DNA of 64,000 bases from positions 7,631,001 through 7,695,000 of the forward strand of contig OX621234.1 in assembly GCA_951640165.1 (NCBI GenBank). Direction: 5' to 3'. Shown here one piece after another: positions 1 to 11,335 of this stretch. Made by a program: the position numbers and the translations under genes. Within the stretch, counting starts at the first letter, position 1. Every line of letters begins with the position of its first letter. This stretch comes from Pseudoips prasinana. Its lineage: Eukaryota; Arthropoda; Insecta; Lepidoptera; Nolidae. The notes beneath the pieces were generated by a model. The model was not told the origin of the DNA and did no database searches. It saw only the letters and a list, made by a program, of their open reading frames with translations.

Positions 1-27
1 GCAAATTTAGACATTTGTTTAGTTGAC

Positions 28-285
28 GGGCTGGTGGGCGTGGTTAGTAGATGCTTTCCTTTCACGCCGCATGTTGTGGGTTCGATTTCCACCCAGGACA
101 GATATTTCTTTGCATAAACATGTTTGTTTGTCCTGTGTCTGGGTTTAATGATCTATATAAGTATGTATTTACAAAAGAAAAGTAGTATAAGTATTACATC
201 TGGTATGAATAGTACAAGCTCTGCTTCTTTTGGGATCAGATGGCCATGTGTAAATAATGTCCCACGATATTATTAATTATTGAAA
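28..285 (+). mobile_element. tRNA-derived SINE, family A
   Basis: A-box-like GGGCGTGGTTAG and B-box GGTTCGATTTCC, then ATTTACAAAAGAAAAGTAG and ACAAGCTCTGCT...GGGATCAGATGGCC; ends AATGTCCCACGATATTATT. Confidence 0.8.
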
Positions 286-510
286 CGAAGTTCCTTATCG
301 CGCGTTGGGAAAGGGGGCTCGACGGAAAAAATTAAGTCGAAAAGTGGTAACGAAACTTATTGCTTTTTTTATTTTATCTTACTGAAATTAAACCTACTGA
401 TTAAGTTTATATTACATTATATTTGTTAATAATTAAAAAATATATATATTACAATTCTTTCACTAATTAATCGAAAGGAACGAAGTCCCTTGACACCTCT
501 CAAGTTTTTT
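286..510 (+). repeat. GGAACGAAGT-ended repeat
   Basis: Starts ACGAAGTTCCTTATCGCGCG, ends GGAACGAAGTCCCTTGACAC + CTCTCAAG. Homologous ends, inverted, at 23040-23340; interiors differ, as in internally deleted DNA transposons. Confidence 0.55.
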
Positions 511-1548
511 ATTATTTATTTATTCATACTATATATGTATAGATAATGTTTTACTCGATTTACTGAAATATTATAATATCAGATTCTTCTACTACCATTT
601 CAACAATATAACTTTACTTCATAACAACGGCTTAGAACAAAACTAGATAAATAAAAGCATTTCGCACCGTATAAAAAATATAATTATAAAATTAATTAAT
701 AAATATCGAAGAAATCACGTAACAAACACACAAAACACAATATATACGGTCAAATTGATAACCTTCTTTTTTAAAAAAGCAAGCCCTGAGTTTTTTTTGG
801 CTTTCTTCTCCGGGTCGTCCACCTAGGCAGCGAGTGAAAGCCGCAAGCTAGCTAGTGTAGGTTCCGCAGCGGTGAGGATCGCGTTGGCCCCTTAAAACGT
901 GATCGGTAAACCCGTGCAAGTGATCAGACCCGCATTTCGAATTCCATCTTTTTACTTCAGCGGCCGCCTGAGCTGTGGCCCCAACCCCATAAGGGTGCTC
1001 TTAGGTATTAGTCGCTTAAATTAAGCTACTGGTTGAGAGCCTTTTGCGCTAGCCAACTGCTCTGTGTGCTCAGTTCTTTAATTTTAATATACTATTGCTA
1101 AATGTAACAATCATAACTTAGTAACTTGCTACTTATTTAAGGATTTAATAAAAATATATGTGACGAAACAGACCGCACCGACGACTACTTCGAAATATGT
1201 TTATTCCTTGCTAAATAATAATAAATAAAAATATGGTTTATTTCTCTCGTAAATGTTATAATATATAAATGACATTGCGATGTATAAACAATTTTTGCTG
1301 AATTAGAACTTTAGAGAGAGCTGGAGTCTGTACTAGGCTCTAAACCTATATGACAGATCTCCAGGCATTCTCCAATCTTGCATGTCGCGCAAGAATTTTA
1401 TTATAATATTAATACTGTATTAAACTATGTTTATGTATTGCATTATGAGCGTGACAAGTACAAGTGTATGTAAATACCCAAGTGCTGAATAAATTTCATT
1501 ATTTTATCATTTAAAGCCGGTGAAATTACCTATATCATAAAAACTCAC
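511..1548. other. No gene seen; GC-richer block at 780-1060
   Basis: AT-rich sequence around a block with CGGGTCGTCCACCTAGGCAG, GGCCCCTTAAAACGTGATC and CCCCAACCCCATAAGGGTGC; looks like an unassigned repeat, no open frame. No exon 4 of SLC35C2 was found. Confidence 0.4.
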
Positions 1549-1801
1549 CTTCAAACATGATCGTAAAAGGCAGAAGGGACACAAACATCCAGGGTTGTAC
1601 ATGGAACACCATATCCACTGGATTGTGCAGCCCCAGCTTCGACTTCTGCATCAGCAGCTGGGCGAAGGTCCACCGCAGGCCAGCGGCGAAGGACGCTAGC
1701 AGCAAGAACAGGAAGCCGAGCAAGTCGAACTGCGTCGCTTTGTACGTGAACATGATCAGTCCTGCCACGATCATGAACACTATGCCCACCAGCGACCATG
1801 A
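1549..1801 (-). CDS. SLC35C2: SLC35C2, coding exon 3 (gene continues beyond left edge)
   Basis: The acceptor TTTCTTTCCAG| is followed by TCATGGTCGCTGGTG (SWSLVGIVFMIVAGLIMFTY). The exon ends at GAAG|GTGAGT after 84 codons plus one base (phase 1). It encodes two further membrane segments and the conserved block FTYKATQFDLLGF...LRWTFAQLLMQKSKLGLHNP, which parallels the mammalian protein. Together the three exons give 242 of an expected 350-370 residues. The missing C-terminal third must lie left of position 1, since no continuation with a phase-1 acceptor was found in 1-1548. Confidence 0.95.
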
Positions 1802-1844
1802 CTGGAAAGAAATGTAAAAATATTTATAATAAAAATAAATAATA

Positions 1845-2200
1845 ATAATGTCCTCCTATCCGAATATCGGCCACGGCGGCCAGTCTCAACAGAGATTAAC
1901 CATCTGCGCGGGACATATTATAGTGCTCAAGTGTGTGCGCAAACACAGGAGCACTTTCTATTTCATCACTCTCATGATCCGATGGGACGCCTAGCGACAC
2001 GACCGGAAAGGACTGACGGCTTTACGTGCTCTCCGAGGCACGGAGGTATGATACCACCAACCCCCAGACTTCGGGCTGTTGCTGAGAATTTTTTCTTTTT
2101 ACAGAAAAGTCCCGAAATCACTTTTGGCCCGACCCATTTGAACCCAGGGCCTCGTTCTCTTCGGGTGAACACCCTACCGTTAGACCAACGAGGCAGTAAA
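1845..2200 (-). mobile_element. SINE family C, minus
   Basis: AATGTCCTCCTATCCGAAT at the left, head complement TAGACCAACGAGGCAG at the right; full-length. It lies just inside SLC35C2 intron 2, 45 bp from exon 3. Confidence 0.85.
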
Positions 2201-2202
2201 TA

Positions 2203-2640
2203 AAACCGGCCAAGTGCGAGTCGGACTCGCACATGAAGGGTTCCGTAGCAGCAAGTATTTCAGTTGATTAGATGAAAGCAAATTGCGGTTAATAACGTAT
2301 TAAAAAAACTACTTGCTAGATCTCGTTCAAACCAATTTTTGTTGTTAGTTTCTATGGTAATGTACATCATATATATTTTTTAGTTTTATCATTCTCTTAT
2401 TTTAGAAGTTACACGGGGGACACTCATTTTACCACTTTGGAAGTGTTTCTCGCGCAAACTATTCAGTTTAGACAAAAATGATATTAGGAACCTCAATATG
2501 ATTTTTGAAGACCTATCCATAGACACCCCACATGTATGGGGGGGGGGGGTGCGAAGTACAGACGCCAGCACGTCCAGCTGCCCCAATCTGTCAAATTTCT
2601 TTTATAGATTTTCAACTTTATCCCATAAGCATAAGGGTTT
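2203..2640 (+). repeat. GGCCAAGTGCGAGTCGG interspersed repeat and associated debris
   Basis: CGGCCAAGTGCGAGTCGGAC + TCGCACATGAAGGGTTCCG is a well-known widespread insect repeat start. The body continues to ACTTTGGAAGTGTTTCTCGC and GACCTATCCATAGACACCCC, followed by a G-run and the half MITE seen at 47185. Confidence 0.6.
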
Positions 2641-3337
2641 GTTCCGCGTTCGCCTCGCGAAGTTTTGCCCCACATAAAAAATTCCGCATTCGCCATACAT
2701 TTTGTTCCTTTTTAGCCCCAAATGTAATATTTATTTTAAAATTAATATTTTATTCCTGTTTCGTCCTATTTTCCTTTCCTCATTCGCCTCGAATACTTTT
2801 TGTGAGCAAATTAATAGAATGTTAGTACAAACAGCATGAAATGTTTTTAAAGACAATAATTATTTAATCATAAACTAGGTGGGATACTATGGTAGACTTA
2901 GTGGTGGCCTACTTGGTATTGGAGAAACAGAGATTGAAAACTATGATAAATATTATGATTAAAATATTGATAAAGATACCTACACATTTCTAACTTCCAG
3001 CATATAATAGATCAGTTCCACCCGTACAACAAAATACCCATTTAAGATTTGACTTGAATGGAAACCAAAACCACATATTTTGGCCTAGCTTTGCGTTTGT
3101 ATATTATCTAACCAAAGCACTAACAGGCCTTTCATAATAATAATATTATAACACGTTTTAATTTGCTAACCATACTTTGGTTGGCACTAGAAAGTAGGGC
3201 GAAACAGGAATCAAATTTAATATGGGGCAAAAGAAGAATTCTTTGGAATGTAGGACGAAAAAGTGGGGCAAATGTGGAACAAACCAGCATAAGTAAAGTA
3301 CAGAATCGCTAGCATTATCTTTAAAAAACCAACTAAT

Positions 3338-3557
3338 TTGGTTGGCCTATTGGTGTAATGGTTAGCGTCTGCTAATCCAGAAGACATGGGTTCGATCCCC
3401 ACCCAGAACAAATCTTTGTGTGGTGAGCACGATTATTTGTACTGCGTCTGGGTGTAACTTATAACAATAATTAATATCCTGGGACATTATTTACATACGG
3501 TGATCTGATCCCAAATTAAGCAGAGCTTGTACCATGGAAACCAGATAACTGATAATT
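3338..3557 (+). mobile_element. SINE family A head with inverted tail
   Basis: tRNA-like head with GGTTCGATCCCC at 3340-3460 (+). It is followed at 3473-3556 by the family tail in opposite orientation (CTGATCCCAAATTAAGCAGA...CCAGATAACTG), forming a foldback arrangement. Confidence 0.7.
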
Positions 3558-3567
3558 ATATATATTT

Positions 3568-3890
3568 ACTAGCTGTGCCCCGCGGTTTTACCCGCGTAAA
3601 ATTTTATAAATTATCACAGCGCCTCCCCCGTATGTGATATCGTGATGATATGTAGCGTATATGTTGACCCGACCTCTTAGTAATATTAATGCAAAATTCG
3701 AAGTAAATCCGTTACGTACTTTTTGAGTTTAGCCCGGAGATACATACAGACAAACAGACACACAGACAAAAATTCTAAAAACTATATTTTTGGCGTCCAT
3801 ATCGATTGTAGATCACGCCCCAAGTATCCTTTTTTAAAAATATTCAATGTATAGTTTTGACTTTCGTACGATTTTATTATATGTATAGAT
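3568..3890 (+). repeat. CTAGCTGTG family, long form
   Basis: Begins ACTAGCTGTGCCCCGCGG, passes GACCCGACCTCTTAG and AGTTTAGCCCGGAGATACA, ends ATTTTATTATATGTATAGAT. Non-coding, likely a SINE/LINE-end family of Lepidoptera; superfamily not assigned. Confidence 0.75.
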
Positions 3891-3894
3891 TTCG

Positions 3895-4080
3895 TAAATA
3901 CATACTTATATAGATACACCAAGACTCACGACAAACAGACATGTTCATGCACACAAATATCTGTCCATGGTGGAAATCGAACCTAGGACCTGCGGCGTCC
4001 ACCAAATAAAATATATGTTTATTAGTTGTCTGGTTACCACAGTACAGACTCTGCCTAGCTTGGGATCATATGGTGTAGGT
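3895..4080 (-). mobile_element. SINE family A, head minus and tail plus
   Basis: Head on minus with B-box complement GAAATCGAACC at 3974. It is followed by a plus-strand tail (GTTGTCTGGTTACCACAGTA) at 4025, again a rearranged copy. Confidence 0.6.
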
Positions 4081-4344
4081 ATTCATAATGGTGCCTTAGT
4101 TGCCCAAAATAATTATGTCAATAACGTCATCCGACAACAAGCCGGTTAAAAATATAAGAAGTAAAACTCAGTTCGCTCATGTGCGGCAATAATCATTACT
4201 ACAAAGAAAACAAAATAATCCCGCGAATAACGCCATTCATTGATTAGATATATATATGAAAGTTCTTTGCCGATCGCACAGCCATAATTCACACCCAATC
4301 TTAGTACACGTATGTACATATGTATATCTGATAAGAACTTAATA

Positions 4345-5626
4345 GGTCTTTACCTATGAAATTGCCGTTTTGTATGAAAAAATTTAAACGAATTTTTTTC
4401 ATGAATTTTTTTATTTGTATTAATCGAAGTAATCACCCATGCAATCAATGCATCTTTGCCATCGCAGTGGCAGTTTATTGATGCCCTTCTTAAAGAAATC
4501 AGCTGGACGGGAGGCAACAAATTCTTCAAAGGCATTTTGTACTGCCTCTCGGGTATTGAATTTTTTTCCCGCCAAGAAGTTATCCAAATTCTGGAAAAAG
4601 TAGTAGTCTGTAGGCGCAAGGTCTGGTGAGTAGGGCGGATGACGGAGAGCTTCCAACCCCAGTTCTTGCAACTTGGAGACCGTCTGCTGTGCAGTATGAG
4701 GTCGCGCGTTGTCGTGCAGGAGCAGCGGAGACGAGCGATTGACCAATGCTGGTTGGAGATGCGCCAGCTTCTCCATCATTGTGCTCAGTTCTTCACAGTA
4801 CACATCTGCAGTAATGCTCACCCCGTTTGGTAAGAAGCTGTGATGAATCACACCGGCGCTAGACCACCAAACAGTGACCATCACTTTTCTAGGGGTAAGT
4901 TTTCGTTTAGGGCATTGTTTAGGTGCTGAACCAGGATCCAACCAACTTGCTGAGCGCTTGCGGTTATCAAACAGAATCCATTTTTCATCGCAGGTAACAA
5001 TGCGGTTCAAAATTCCTTCATTTGTGTGTCTGTTGAGCAGTGCAAGGCACGTCTCGACGCGTACTTCGCGCTGGCGATCATTGAGTTCGTGGGGCACCCA
5101 TTTGTCAAGCTTTTTTACCTTGCCAATTTGACGCAAATGGACCAATATTGTTTTGACGCTAACGTCGAAAGCTGCTGCTAATTCAGCCGTAGATTGTGTA
5201 TCATCAGCTTCCACAACCGCCTTTAATTCGTCATTGTCGACCAAAGTCTTCGGACGACCGCGAGGTTCATTTTTCAGGTCGAAATTTCCAGAACGGAAGC
5301 GAGCAAACCAATAACAGGTGGTGCGTTGGTTTGTAGTGTTAGCTCCGTAAACGTCGTTGATGTTGCGTGCCGCTTGTGCCGCGTTGCTGCCACGACGGTA
5401 CTCATATTCCATAATTACTCGAATTTTTAACGTATCCATGATGACGAAAAAGATTGAAATGCGATGAAAATGTAACACTAATCAATAAAGAAATGACTAC
5501 TTTTGGAAAAAAGAATCCATGTTTTTAAAATAAAATTAATTTGAAATTAGAATTCTTAGCCAAACAAAAATTATTTTGATTTGAAATGGCCAGTACTGCA
5601 GAACGGCAATTTCATAGGTAAAGACC
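4345..5626 (-). mobile_element. Complete mariner element, TA target duplication
   Basis: A 1282-bp element flanked by TA (4343-4344, 5627-5628). Terminal inverted repeats begin GGTCTTTACCTATGAAAT and are identical over the first 25 bases (ending ...TTGCCGTT), then diverge. A single minus-strand transposase gene fills the interior. Identical termini plus an uninterrupted frame indicate a recent insertion. It lies in SLC35C2 intron 2, transcribed in the same direction as the host gene. Confidence 0.95.
4420..5439 (-). CDS. mariner transposase, D,D34D, 339 aa, apparently intact
   Basis: Cut-and-paste transposase of the mariner family. ATG at 5439 (MDTLKIRVIMEYEYRRG) is chosen; the longer frame starts only with GTG. 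Order: N-terminal helix-turn-helix with NAAQAARNINDVYG and CYWFARFRSGNFDL (residues about 20-57), a GRPKT hinge, a second HTH, the linker motif WVPHEL (114-119), then the catalytic domain. Catalytic aspartates are D151 (VTCDEKW), D243 (LLHDNARPH) and D278 (YSPDLAPTD), with exactly 34 residues between the last two. Length is normal for mariner (about 340-350). No stops or frameshifts. Activity is inferred from integrity, not shown. Confidence 0.95.
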   Translation of the reverse strand: MDTLKIRVIMEYEYRRGSNAAQAARNINDVYGANTTNQRTTCYWFARFRSGNFDLKNEPRGRPKTLVDNDELKAVVEADDTQSTAELAAAFDVSVKTILVHLRQIGKVKKLDKWVPHELNDRQREVRVETCLALLNRHTNEGILNRIVTCDEKWILFDNRKRSASWLDPGSAPKQCPKRKLTPRKVMVTVWWSSAGVIHHSFLPNGVSITADVYCEELSTMMEKLAHLQPALVNRSSPLLLHDNARPHTAQQTVSKLQELGLEALRHPPYSPDLAPTDYYFFQNLDNFLAGKKFNTREAVQNAFEEFVASRPADFFKKGINKLPLRWQRCIDCMGDYFD

Positions 5627-5659
5627 TAATATCATGTTTCAGATATCTTTTTAAAATGA

Positions 5660-5765
5660 GTTGTATAAATTTAAGTGCGGATGGGAATCGAACTCACGAA
5701 GCACGGAGTATCCGGCCCCATATGCGATAACCCTCCGCCACAGCACCGTAGTGCTCAGACTTGAA
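5660..5765 (-). mobile_element. tRNA-like SINE head
   Basis: GATGGGAATCGAACTCACG (B-box complement) and CCGCCACAGCACCGTAGTGC; no recognisable tail. Confidence 0.5.
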
Positions 5766-5967
5766 TTTAAACATTCCATTATCGGTAAATTTACGAGTAT
5801 CAATTACGTAATTGACATTTCAGTTCAGAACTCAATAACAACAGTAAAATACTTAATTACAATTGTATTGATAAAGTGATATAGTTCCCTCCGATACCAA
5901 TTAGCATGGTTACAAATAGCCTAACTTTGAAGCCATCGCCCATCTACTGATAGAATAATTAATATTA

Positions 5968-6290
5968 CATACATACATACATAGACTCACGCCTGTTTCC
6001 CAGAGGGGTAGGCAGAGAAAACGGATTTCCATTTGTCACGATCTTTGCACACCTCTTTCCTCAATTACTGTCATTATATTCTTCATATATGCTCACCAGT
6101 TTAGGGTACTTCTGACCTGCCTTTTCTTGAGAATGTCTCCGATTAGGTCAGAGAATGTTCGACGAGGTCTTCCCCTTCCGGTTTTCCCATTCACACAAGC
6201 CAGGTATACTTCTTTTGTCAATCTTCTTTCATTCATCCTTTCTAAATGGTCAAATCATCTCAGCATACCTTTTTCAATTTTTGTGACTAC
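5968..6290 (-). mobile_element. RTE-like LINE 3' end, family R
   Basis: Reverse complement encodes [19 protein letters not shown] in a context [18 protein letters not shown]; several stops. ATGTATGTATGT tail at 5968-5983 on minus. Confidence 0.8.
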
Positions 6291-6312
6291 TAATTAATAT
6301 TGTTAGTACCTA

Positions 6313-6588
6313 CACACACAATGAAATAACACTGAGCGGTGAAGCTCAGGCATGTCCCGGGGAATCGCTTTAACTGTCTTGGATCCCGCAACGTATGTAA
6401 TCAGAAAGAAAAAAGGAAGAGTTAGAAATGAATAGTTCCACTTCTCTCCAAAGCAAAGCGGGAGACATAAAGAGATCAGAGATTATATAAAGAGGCTATA
6501 GCCTCATAAAACGAGAGAATTGCAACTAGAGGAGCCAGCTGCAAAAGCACCGAGGATCTATTTAAGGGTCCTAAGTGAGCTGTTATAT
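6313..6588 (-). repeat. 3'-UTR fragment of the R1-like LINE
   Basis: Reverse complement matches 57731-57995 closely (CACTTAGGACCCTTAAAT..., GGCTATAGCCTC, ATGCCTGAGCTTCACCGCTC). It lacks the last about 80 bases and any A-tail, so it is an internal fragment or a decayed truncated copy. Confidence 0.8.
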
Positions 6589-6654
6589 TTGATTCTAATA
6601 GTAGGAATGTTCGAATGCAGCAATTGAGAAGGCGGTCAAGTCATTGATGTAATC

Positions 6655-6920
6655 TGCAAATTGATGTAATATTCGTCATTCTCATAATACGATGGGACGG
6701 ATAGCGACACGACCAGAAAGAGGTACGGTACAGGACCGACGACTTTACGTGCTATCCGACGCACGGGCGTGTAGTACCACCAACTCTCACACTTCAGGCT
6801 AATACTGAAAAAAATATTGTTTACAAAAAAAAAACAATCTCTTTTTGTCTGACCCGGGACTTGAACCCAGGACCCCATTAACTACGGTTGAACACGCTAC
6901 CGCTAGACTAACGAGGCATT
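6655..6920 (-). mobile_element. SINE family C, minus, tail truncated
   Basis: TTCTCATAATACGATGGGAC to head complement CTAGACTAACGAGGCA; B-box complement GGGACTTGAACCCAGG. Confidence 0.8.
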
Positions 6921-7251
6921 CATAATAATAATATGAAGGCTAGACAACTCTTGTCTAGTGTTCATATTTCGTCCTTCGCCTCCATACGTCAGCCCATAAT
7001 TATCTTATCCAAAGAATACCTAGCTGGTATATTTTAGTTCGAGAACTATAGGCAACCATTAGCACTATGACAGCAGCCGCCCATGCAGTGTCACGTTACA
7101 TGAGAAAAGTATTATGCGCCGGTAAGCAACTGTAACAGGAGCAAAATAACAGAGCAGCCGTTGAATCAAGGGTTTATTCACTGGGTTTATTATCCAATTA
7201 CAACGTGTAAAACGGTCAAAAATTACAATTCAATCGAATCAAGTCGGATCA

Positions 7252-7512
7252 GACGGTCACCGTAGCCTAGTTGGTAGTGCTCCTGCCTACGAAGCTGGTG
7301 GTCCTGGGTTCGAATCCCGTAAGTGCAAATATTTGTGTGATGAGCACGAATATTTGTTTCTGAGTCATGGGTGTTTTCTATGTATATAAGTATTTATCTA
7401 TCTATATAAGTATGTATATCGTCGCCTGGTACCCATAGTACAAGCTTTGCTTAGTTTGGGGCTGGGATGATCTGTGTGACATTGTCCCCAGATATTATTT
7501 ATTATTATTATC
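7252..7512 (+). mobile_element. tRNA-derived SINE, family B
   Basis: Starts GGTCACCGTAGCCTAGTTGG (A-box), B-box GGGTTCGAATCCCG at about 7306, then GTGTGATGAGCACGAATATT and TAGTTTGGGGCTGGGATGAT, ending in ATTATTTATTATTATTAT. Confidence 0.82.
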
Positions 7513-8319
7513 CCAAAAAATCAGAGAGCTATAAGTCAACATGAACATTGTTGTCAAATTTAAATAAAAACCAAAGCACAGAAAAATATAGGCACATGGG
7601 CCAGTACTATAAATTATGAAGAAATTATTAAAAGAGGAATGTTACATCATTTATGAGCATGTTTACAATCATTAATTAATCGAGGAATATGTTTATTAAG
7701 TGTTTTATGATGTTTGTGTTGAGAGAGGGAAGAGCTGGCTAACACAACATAATATCTAAAAATCTTTTTTTAGACCACCTACTTTAACACTATTGTGAAA
7801 TACTCCCACGTACAACCCTGAGATAAAATTAATACGTGCGACGTTTTTGTCACCCTATCACATTATCTCACTAATATTATAAAGGCGAAAGTTTGTGAGT
7901 GTGTGACTGTGTGAGTGTGTATGTTTGTGACTTCTTCATGTCTAAACGGCTGGAGCGATTTTAATAAAATTTGGTATAGCGTTAGCTGACACCCTAGGTT
8001 TAACACATAGGCTATAATTTATAATATTTAACGCGGGTAAAACTGCGGGGCGCAGCTAGTAATATTATAAAGGCGATATAAGTTTGTGAGTGTATATGTT
8101 TGTTACTTCTTCATGTCTAAACGGCTGGAGCGATTTTAATCAAATTTGGTAAGGAGTTAGCTAACACCCTGATTAACACATAGGCTATAATTTATAAAGT
8201 TCAATGTGGGTATAACCGCGGGGCACAGCTAGTAATATTATAAAGGCGAAAGTTTGTGAGTGTGTGACTGTGTGTGTATGTTTGTTACTTCTTCACGTCT
8301 AAACGGCTGAAGCGTTTTT

Positions 8320-8373
8320 AATAAAATTTGGTATGGAGTTAGATTATCATCTAACTCCATACCAAATTTTATT
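8320..8373. repeat. Perfect 25-bp hairpin
   Basis: AATAAAATTTGGTATGGAGT + TAGAT, spacer TATC, exact complement. Confidence 0.92.
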
Positions 8374-8405
8374 ATATTTAATACTAATATAATAATTATA
8401 TTTAA

Positions 8406-8460
8406 TTATAGCCTATGTGTCAATTCAGGGTATCCCCCTGAATTGACACATAGGCTATAA
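8406..8460. repeat. Perfect 25-bp hairpin
   Basis: TTATAGCCTATGTGTCAATT + CAGGG, spacer TATCC, exact complement. Confidence 0.92.
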
Positions 8461-8668
8461 TTTATATATTTAACGCGGGTCAACCGCAGATAAGTAGGTA
8501 GTACCTAATACACTGCTGCCCGACTACCTGGTGTATCCCTTAGTCGCCTTTTACGACAGCCACGGGATGATATGGGGTGGCCCTGTTATCCTTTCTGGGC
8601 CGGAAACCACACGGCTATAATATTTTAGTATAATCTATAGTACCTAGCGAGAATATTCTAATAATAAA

Positions 8669-9785
8669 TTGTCAGTTAAGGAAAATTTAGGTATCTATAC
8701 ATATATTTATATAAACGACGTCACATCTGCCTTTCATAATACTAGCATATATCTTTTGGCAGATGACTTAAAAATTTCAAAAGCCATTAAGTCTCAACAG
8801 GACGTAAACCTAATGCAAGAAGATATCGACCGATTGTCTGTATGGTGTTGCCACAATAAAATTTCATTGAACATTCAGAAATGTAACTACATAAAATTTA
8901 CCAGGAAAGTCCATACAGTTAATTCGTTGTACCAAATAAACGGAGTGACCGTACGTGAGGTAGATGTAGTTCGGGATCTGGGAGTCATCTTGGACGCTAC
9001 CACATATTGAAAATATTATCAGGCAATCCCAGCGTATGCTTGGATTTGTCATTCGTAATGGAAAGGTATTTCAACGCGTCTACACTAAATTAGTTCTGTA
9101 CAATAGCCTTATAAGAAGCATCTTGGAATACGGCAGTGTAGTATGGATACCTCACTACGCAACCAACTCACTGCGATTAGAACGAGTCCAAAAAAGGTTC
9201 ATCCGACATCTAGGGTACTCAAAGGGCAGGCAATTTAAAAACCTTTCTTACCTTGATAAACTAGGCTACTACAAAATGAGTACCCTGGAAGCCCGAAGGG
9301 AGCTCTTAGAATTGAGATTCGCGCATAAAGTCCTTAATAACAACATTGACTGCCCTCAATTATTAAAAATGTTCAATTTAAAAGTACCCCGTAGACCACC
9401 TCGAAAACCTATAACACCCCTTGCTCCACCTCTTCGTCGTACAGTGTTTGGTGTTAACTCGCCAATTCCCCGCATGTGTAAACTTATAAACCAGTACAGC
9501 GACCTGGTTGACGTCCACTCCGACTCAATATCGACATTTGTCCGAGAAGTCAAACGCATGAACTGTGATCAGTAGTGATTAGTTTCTAATTTTTATATTT
9601 AGAATTTAAGTAAGTAATAGGTATGTATTCATTTTTAAACTGGTGATACAAAAAACACTTTGCAAGTAGTGTTTGCCTATAATTGGTTGTGCAGTTAGAC
9701 TTAAGACCCAATGCATGTAAATTTTTTATCTCTATATAAATTTGTAACAACTGTTGGTGAACCTTAATTAAATAAATAAATAACA
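8669..9785 (+). mobile_element. Jockey/CR1-like LINE fragment, RT C-terminal half and 3' end
   Basis: Frame 8669-9010 has LADDLKISKAIKSQQDVNLM (RT YADD box with Leu for Tyr), WCCHNKISLNIQKCNYIKFT and VRDLGVILDA. Frame 9036-9575 continues LVLYNSLIRSILEYGSVVWI, LERVQKRFIRHL, then APPLRRTVFGVNSPIPRMC to a stop. The two frames are separated by an indel near 9008-9036. The 3' end is (TAAA/TAAATAAATAAATAA) at about 9766-9782. The 5' side and endonuclease are missing. Confidence 0.87.
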
Positions 9786-10024
9786 AAATCGTAGGAATGT
9801 CAAAACTGTACATTGAATATTTTATAGTTTTTAGGATTTTGTCTGTTTTTCTGTATGTATATCCTGGCTAAACTCAAAAAGTACTGCATGGATTTACTTC
9901 AAATTATGCATGAATATTACTAAGAGGTCAGGTCAACATATAGGCTATCACCTATCACCTACGGGGGAGGAAAAGTGATAATTTATAAAATTTTACGCAG
10001 GTAATCCCGCGGGGCACGGCTCGT
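9783..10024 (-). repeat. CTAGCTGTG family, long form, internally shortened
   Basis: AAAATCGTAGGAATGTCAAA to CCCGCGGGGCACGGCTCGT; inserted directly after the LINE tail at 9782. Confidence 0.7.
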
Positions 10025-11221
10025 ATATTATACTTTCCTTAGTATAATATATACCTATATATCATAGATGTTTAAAACAAATTATCTACAGAATGTGGAA
10101 AGTACAACATAAGTACAATTTATTTAAAAAACATACCATATTTAAACACGACGTTATTTGAATAGGACTTTTCAATAACACTCTATGTGAGAATCATTTA
10201 TTTCCCACTAGCTTTGCCCGCGTCATAGTCTGCACATTTTGTATTGACTTTGTAATCGTTACATCAGAATATCTCTAATATTTTGTCTCTAGCCGCAAAC
10301 TTATAAAACATTCTCAGAAACCTTACATATTTCCATACAAACTTTCATTCTCTATTCCGAATTGTTATTTTACACCCTTGAGGGTAAAACTTTTAAAAAC
10401 TTTGAGTGTCATAATATTTATATCAAAAGCCTACGAAATAAGTTTCAAGCTTCTTCTAGCTCTAAAAATGACGATACTTCCTAACAACTTTTCATCCCCC
10501 CTTTCAACCCCTTACAACCCATTTTTCGAATTAAAATGTAACTTATGTCCTTTCTCACGTTCTAGACTATCTGTGTACCAAATTTCATTTAAATCGGTTC
10601 AGTCGTTTTAGCGAGAAAGAGCGACAGACAGAGTTACTTTCGCATTTATAATAAAATAAGATAAGAGAACTCTTTATTGTACACCAAAACATTACAGGAT
10701 ACAAGAATAGAATAACATACATTTAAAAATGGTACAATTGGCGGCCTTATCACTAAATGTGATCTCTTCCAGGCAACCTAGGCAGGGATTGGAGTATGGA
10801 GTAACAGTGATAGGGTAGTTATCAGTGTACATAACTATAGAAATGATACGCACTGGTATCATTACAAAAAACAGAGTTTTCTACGTAATATAAGATAAAT
10901 TACATATATATATTATATATTAATAAAATATAATAATATTAGTAGGAATCAAGAAGTAGGGAGAGTGTAAACTTTGCGCTTATCGAAGAAATTATATAAA
11001 ACAGGATAATATGTCTATCGGTCAATCAATCATTACAGCGGTAAGAAGTCCACAGTTGGACAAGCGTCTCCCAAGCATCATTGTGGGGGGATATGCCATA
11101 GTAGTATGCCAAGTGTAGTATTTGTATGTGTTTGTTACCTTAATATGCTATTTGTATTGTACTACAGAAACTATTCTAAGAAATAAAGTTTTATTATTAT
11201 TATAAATTCAAATATCTTCAT
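10025..11221. other. Intronic, decayed repeats
   Basis: A relic of the CTAGC variant (GTTCAGTCGTTTTAGCGAGA at 10598) and LINE-tail-like ATAAGAGAACTCTTTATTGT are visible (the latter recurs at 23558). No gene. Confidence 0.4.
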
Positions 11222-11335
11222 GTCAAACATCATCATCATATCAGCCGAAAGACGTCCACTGCTGGACAAAGGCCTCCCCCAAAGATCTCAACAATTGCCG
11301 GTCTTGCGCTATTCGCATCCAGCTGTTTATTGTCA
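11222..11335 (+). repeat. Dispersed repeat with CTGGACAAAGGCCTCCCCC
   Basis: ATCATATCAGCCGAAAGACG, CTGCTGGACAAAGGCCTCCC, CAATTGCCGGTCTTGCGCTA; second copy at 23393-23500 and pieces at 45899-45948 and 60665. Confidence 0.65.

Larger units (their letters stand above)
7871..8490 (-). repeat. Three head-to-tail CTAGCTGTG family copies, short form
   Basis: Copies at 7871-8060, 8061-8233 and 8234-8490 each run from CTAATATTATAAAGGCG to GGGGC(G/A)CAGCTAGT and abut directly. The third is rearranged by two perfect hairpins (8320-8373, 8406-8460). Confidence 0.75.

Noticed and set aside
5073..5478. Longer mariner transposase starting at 5478
   Set aside because: The upstream codon is GTG, not ATG; family members start near the MEYEYRRG region, so ATG at 5439 (or the internal Met at 5412) fits better.
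7252..7330. Possible tRNA gene
   Set aside because: Head of SINE B; two further copies with the same long tail are present.
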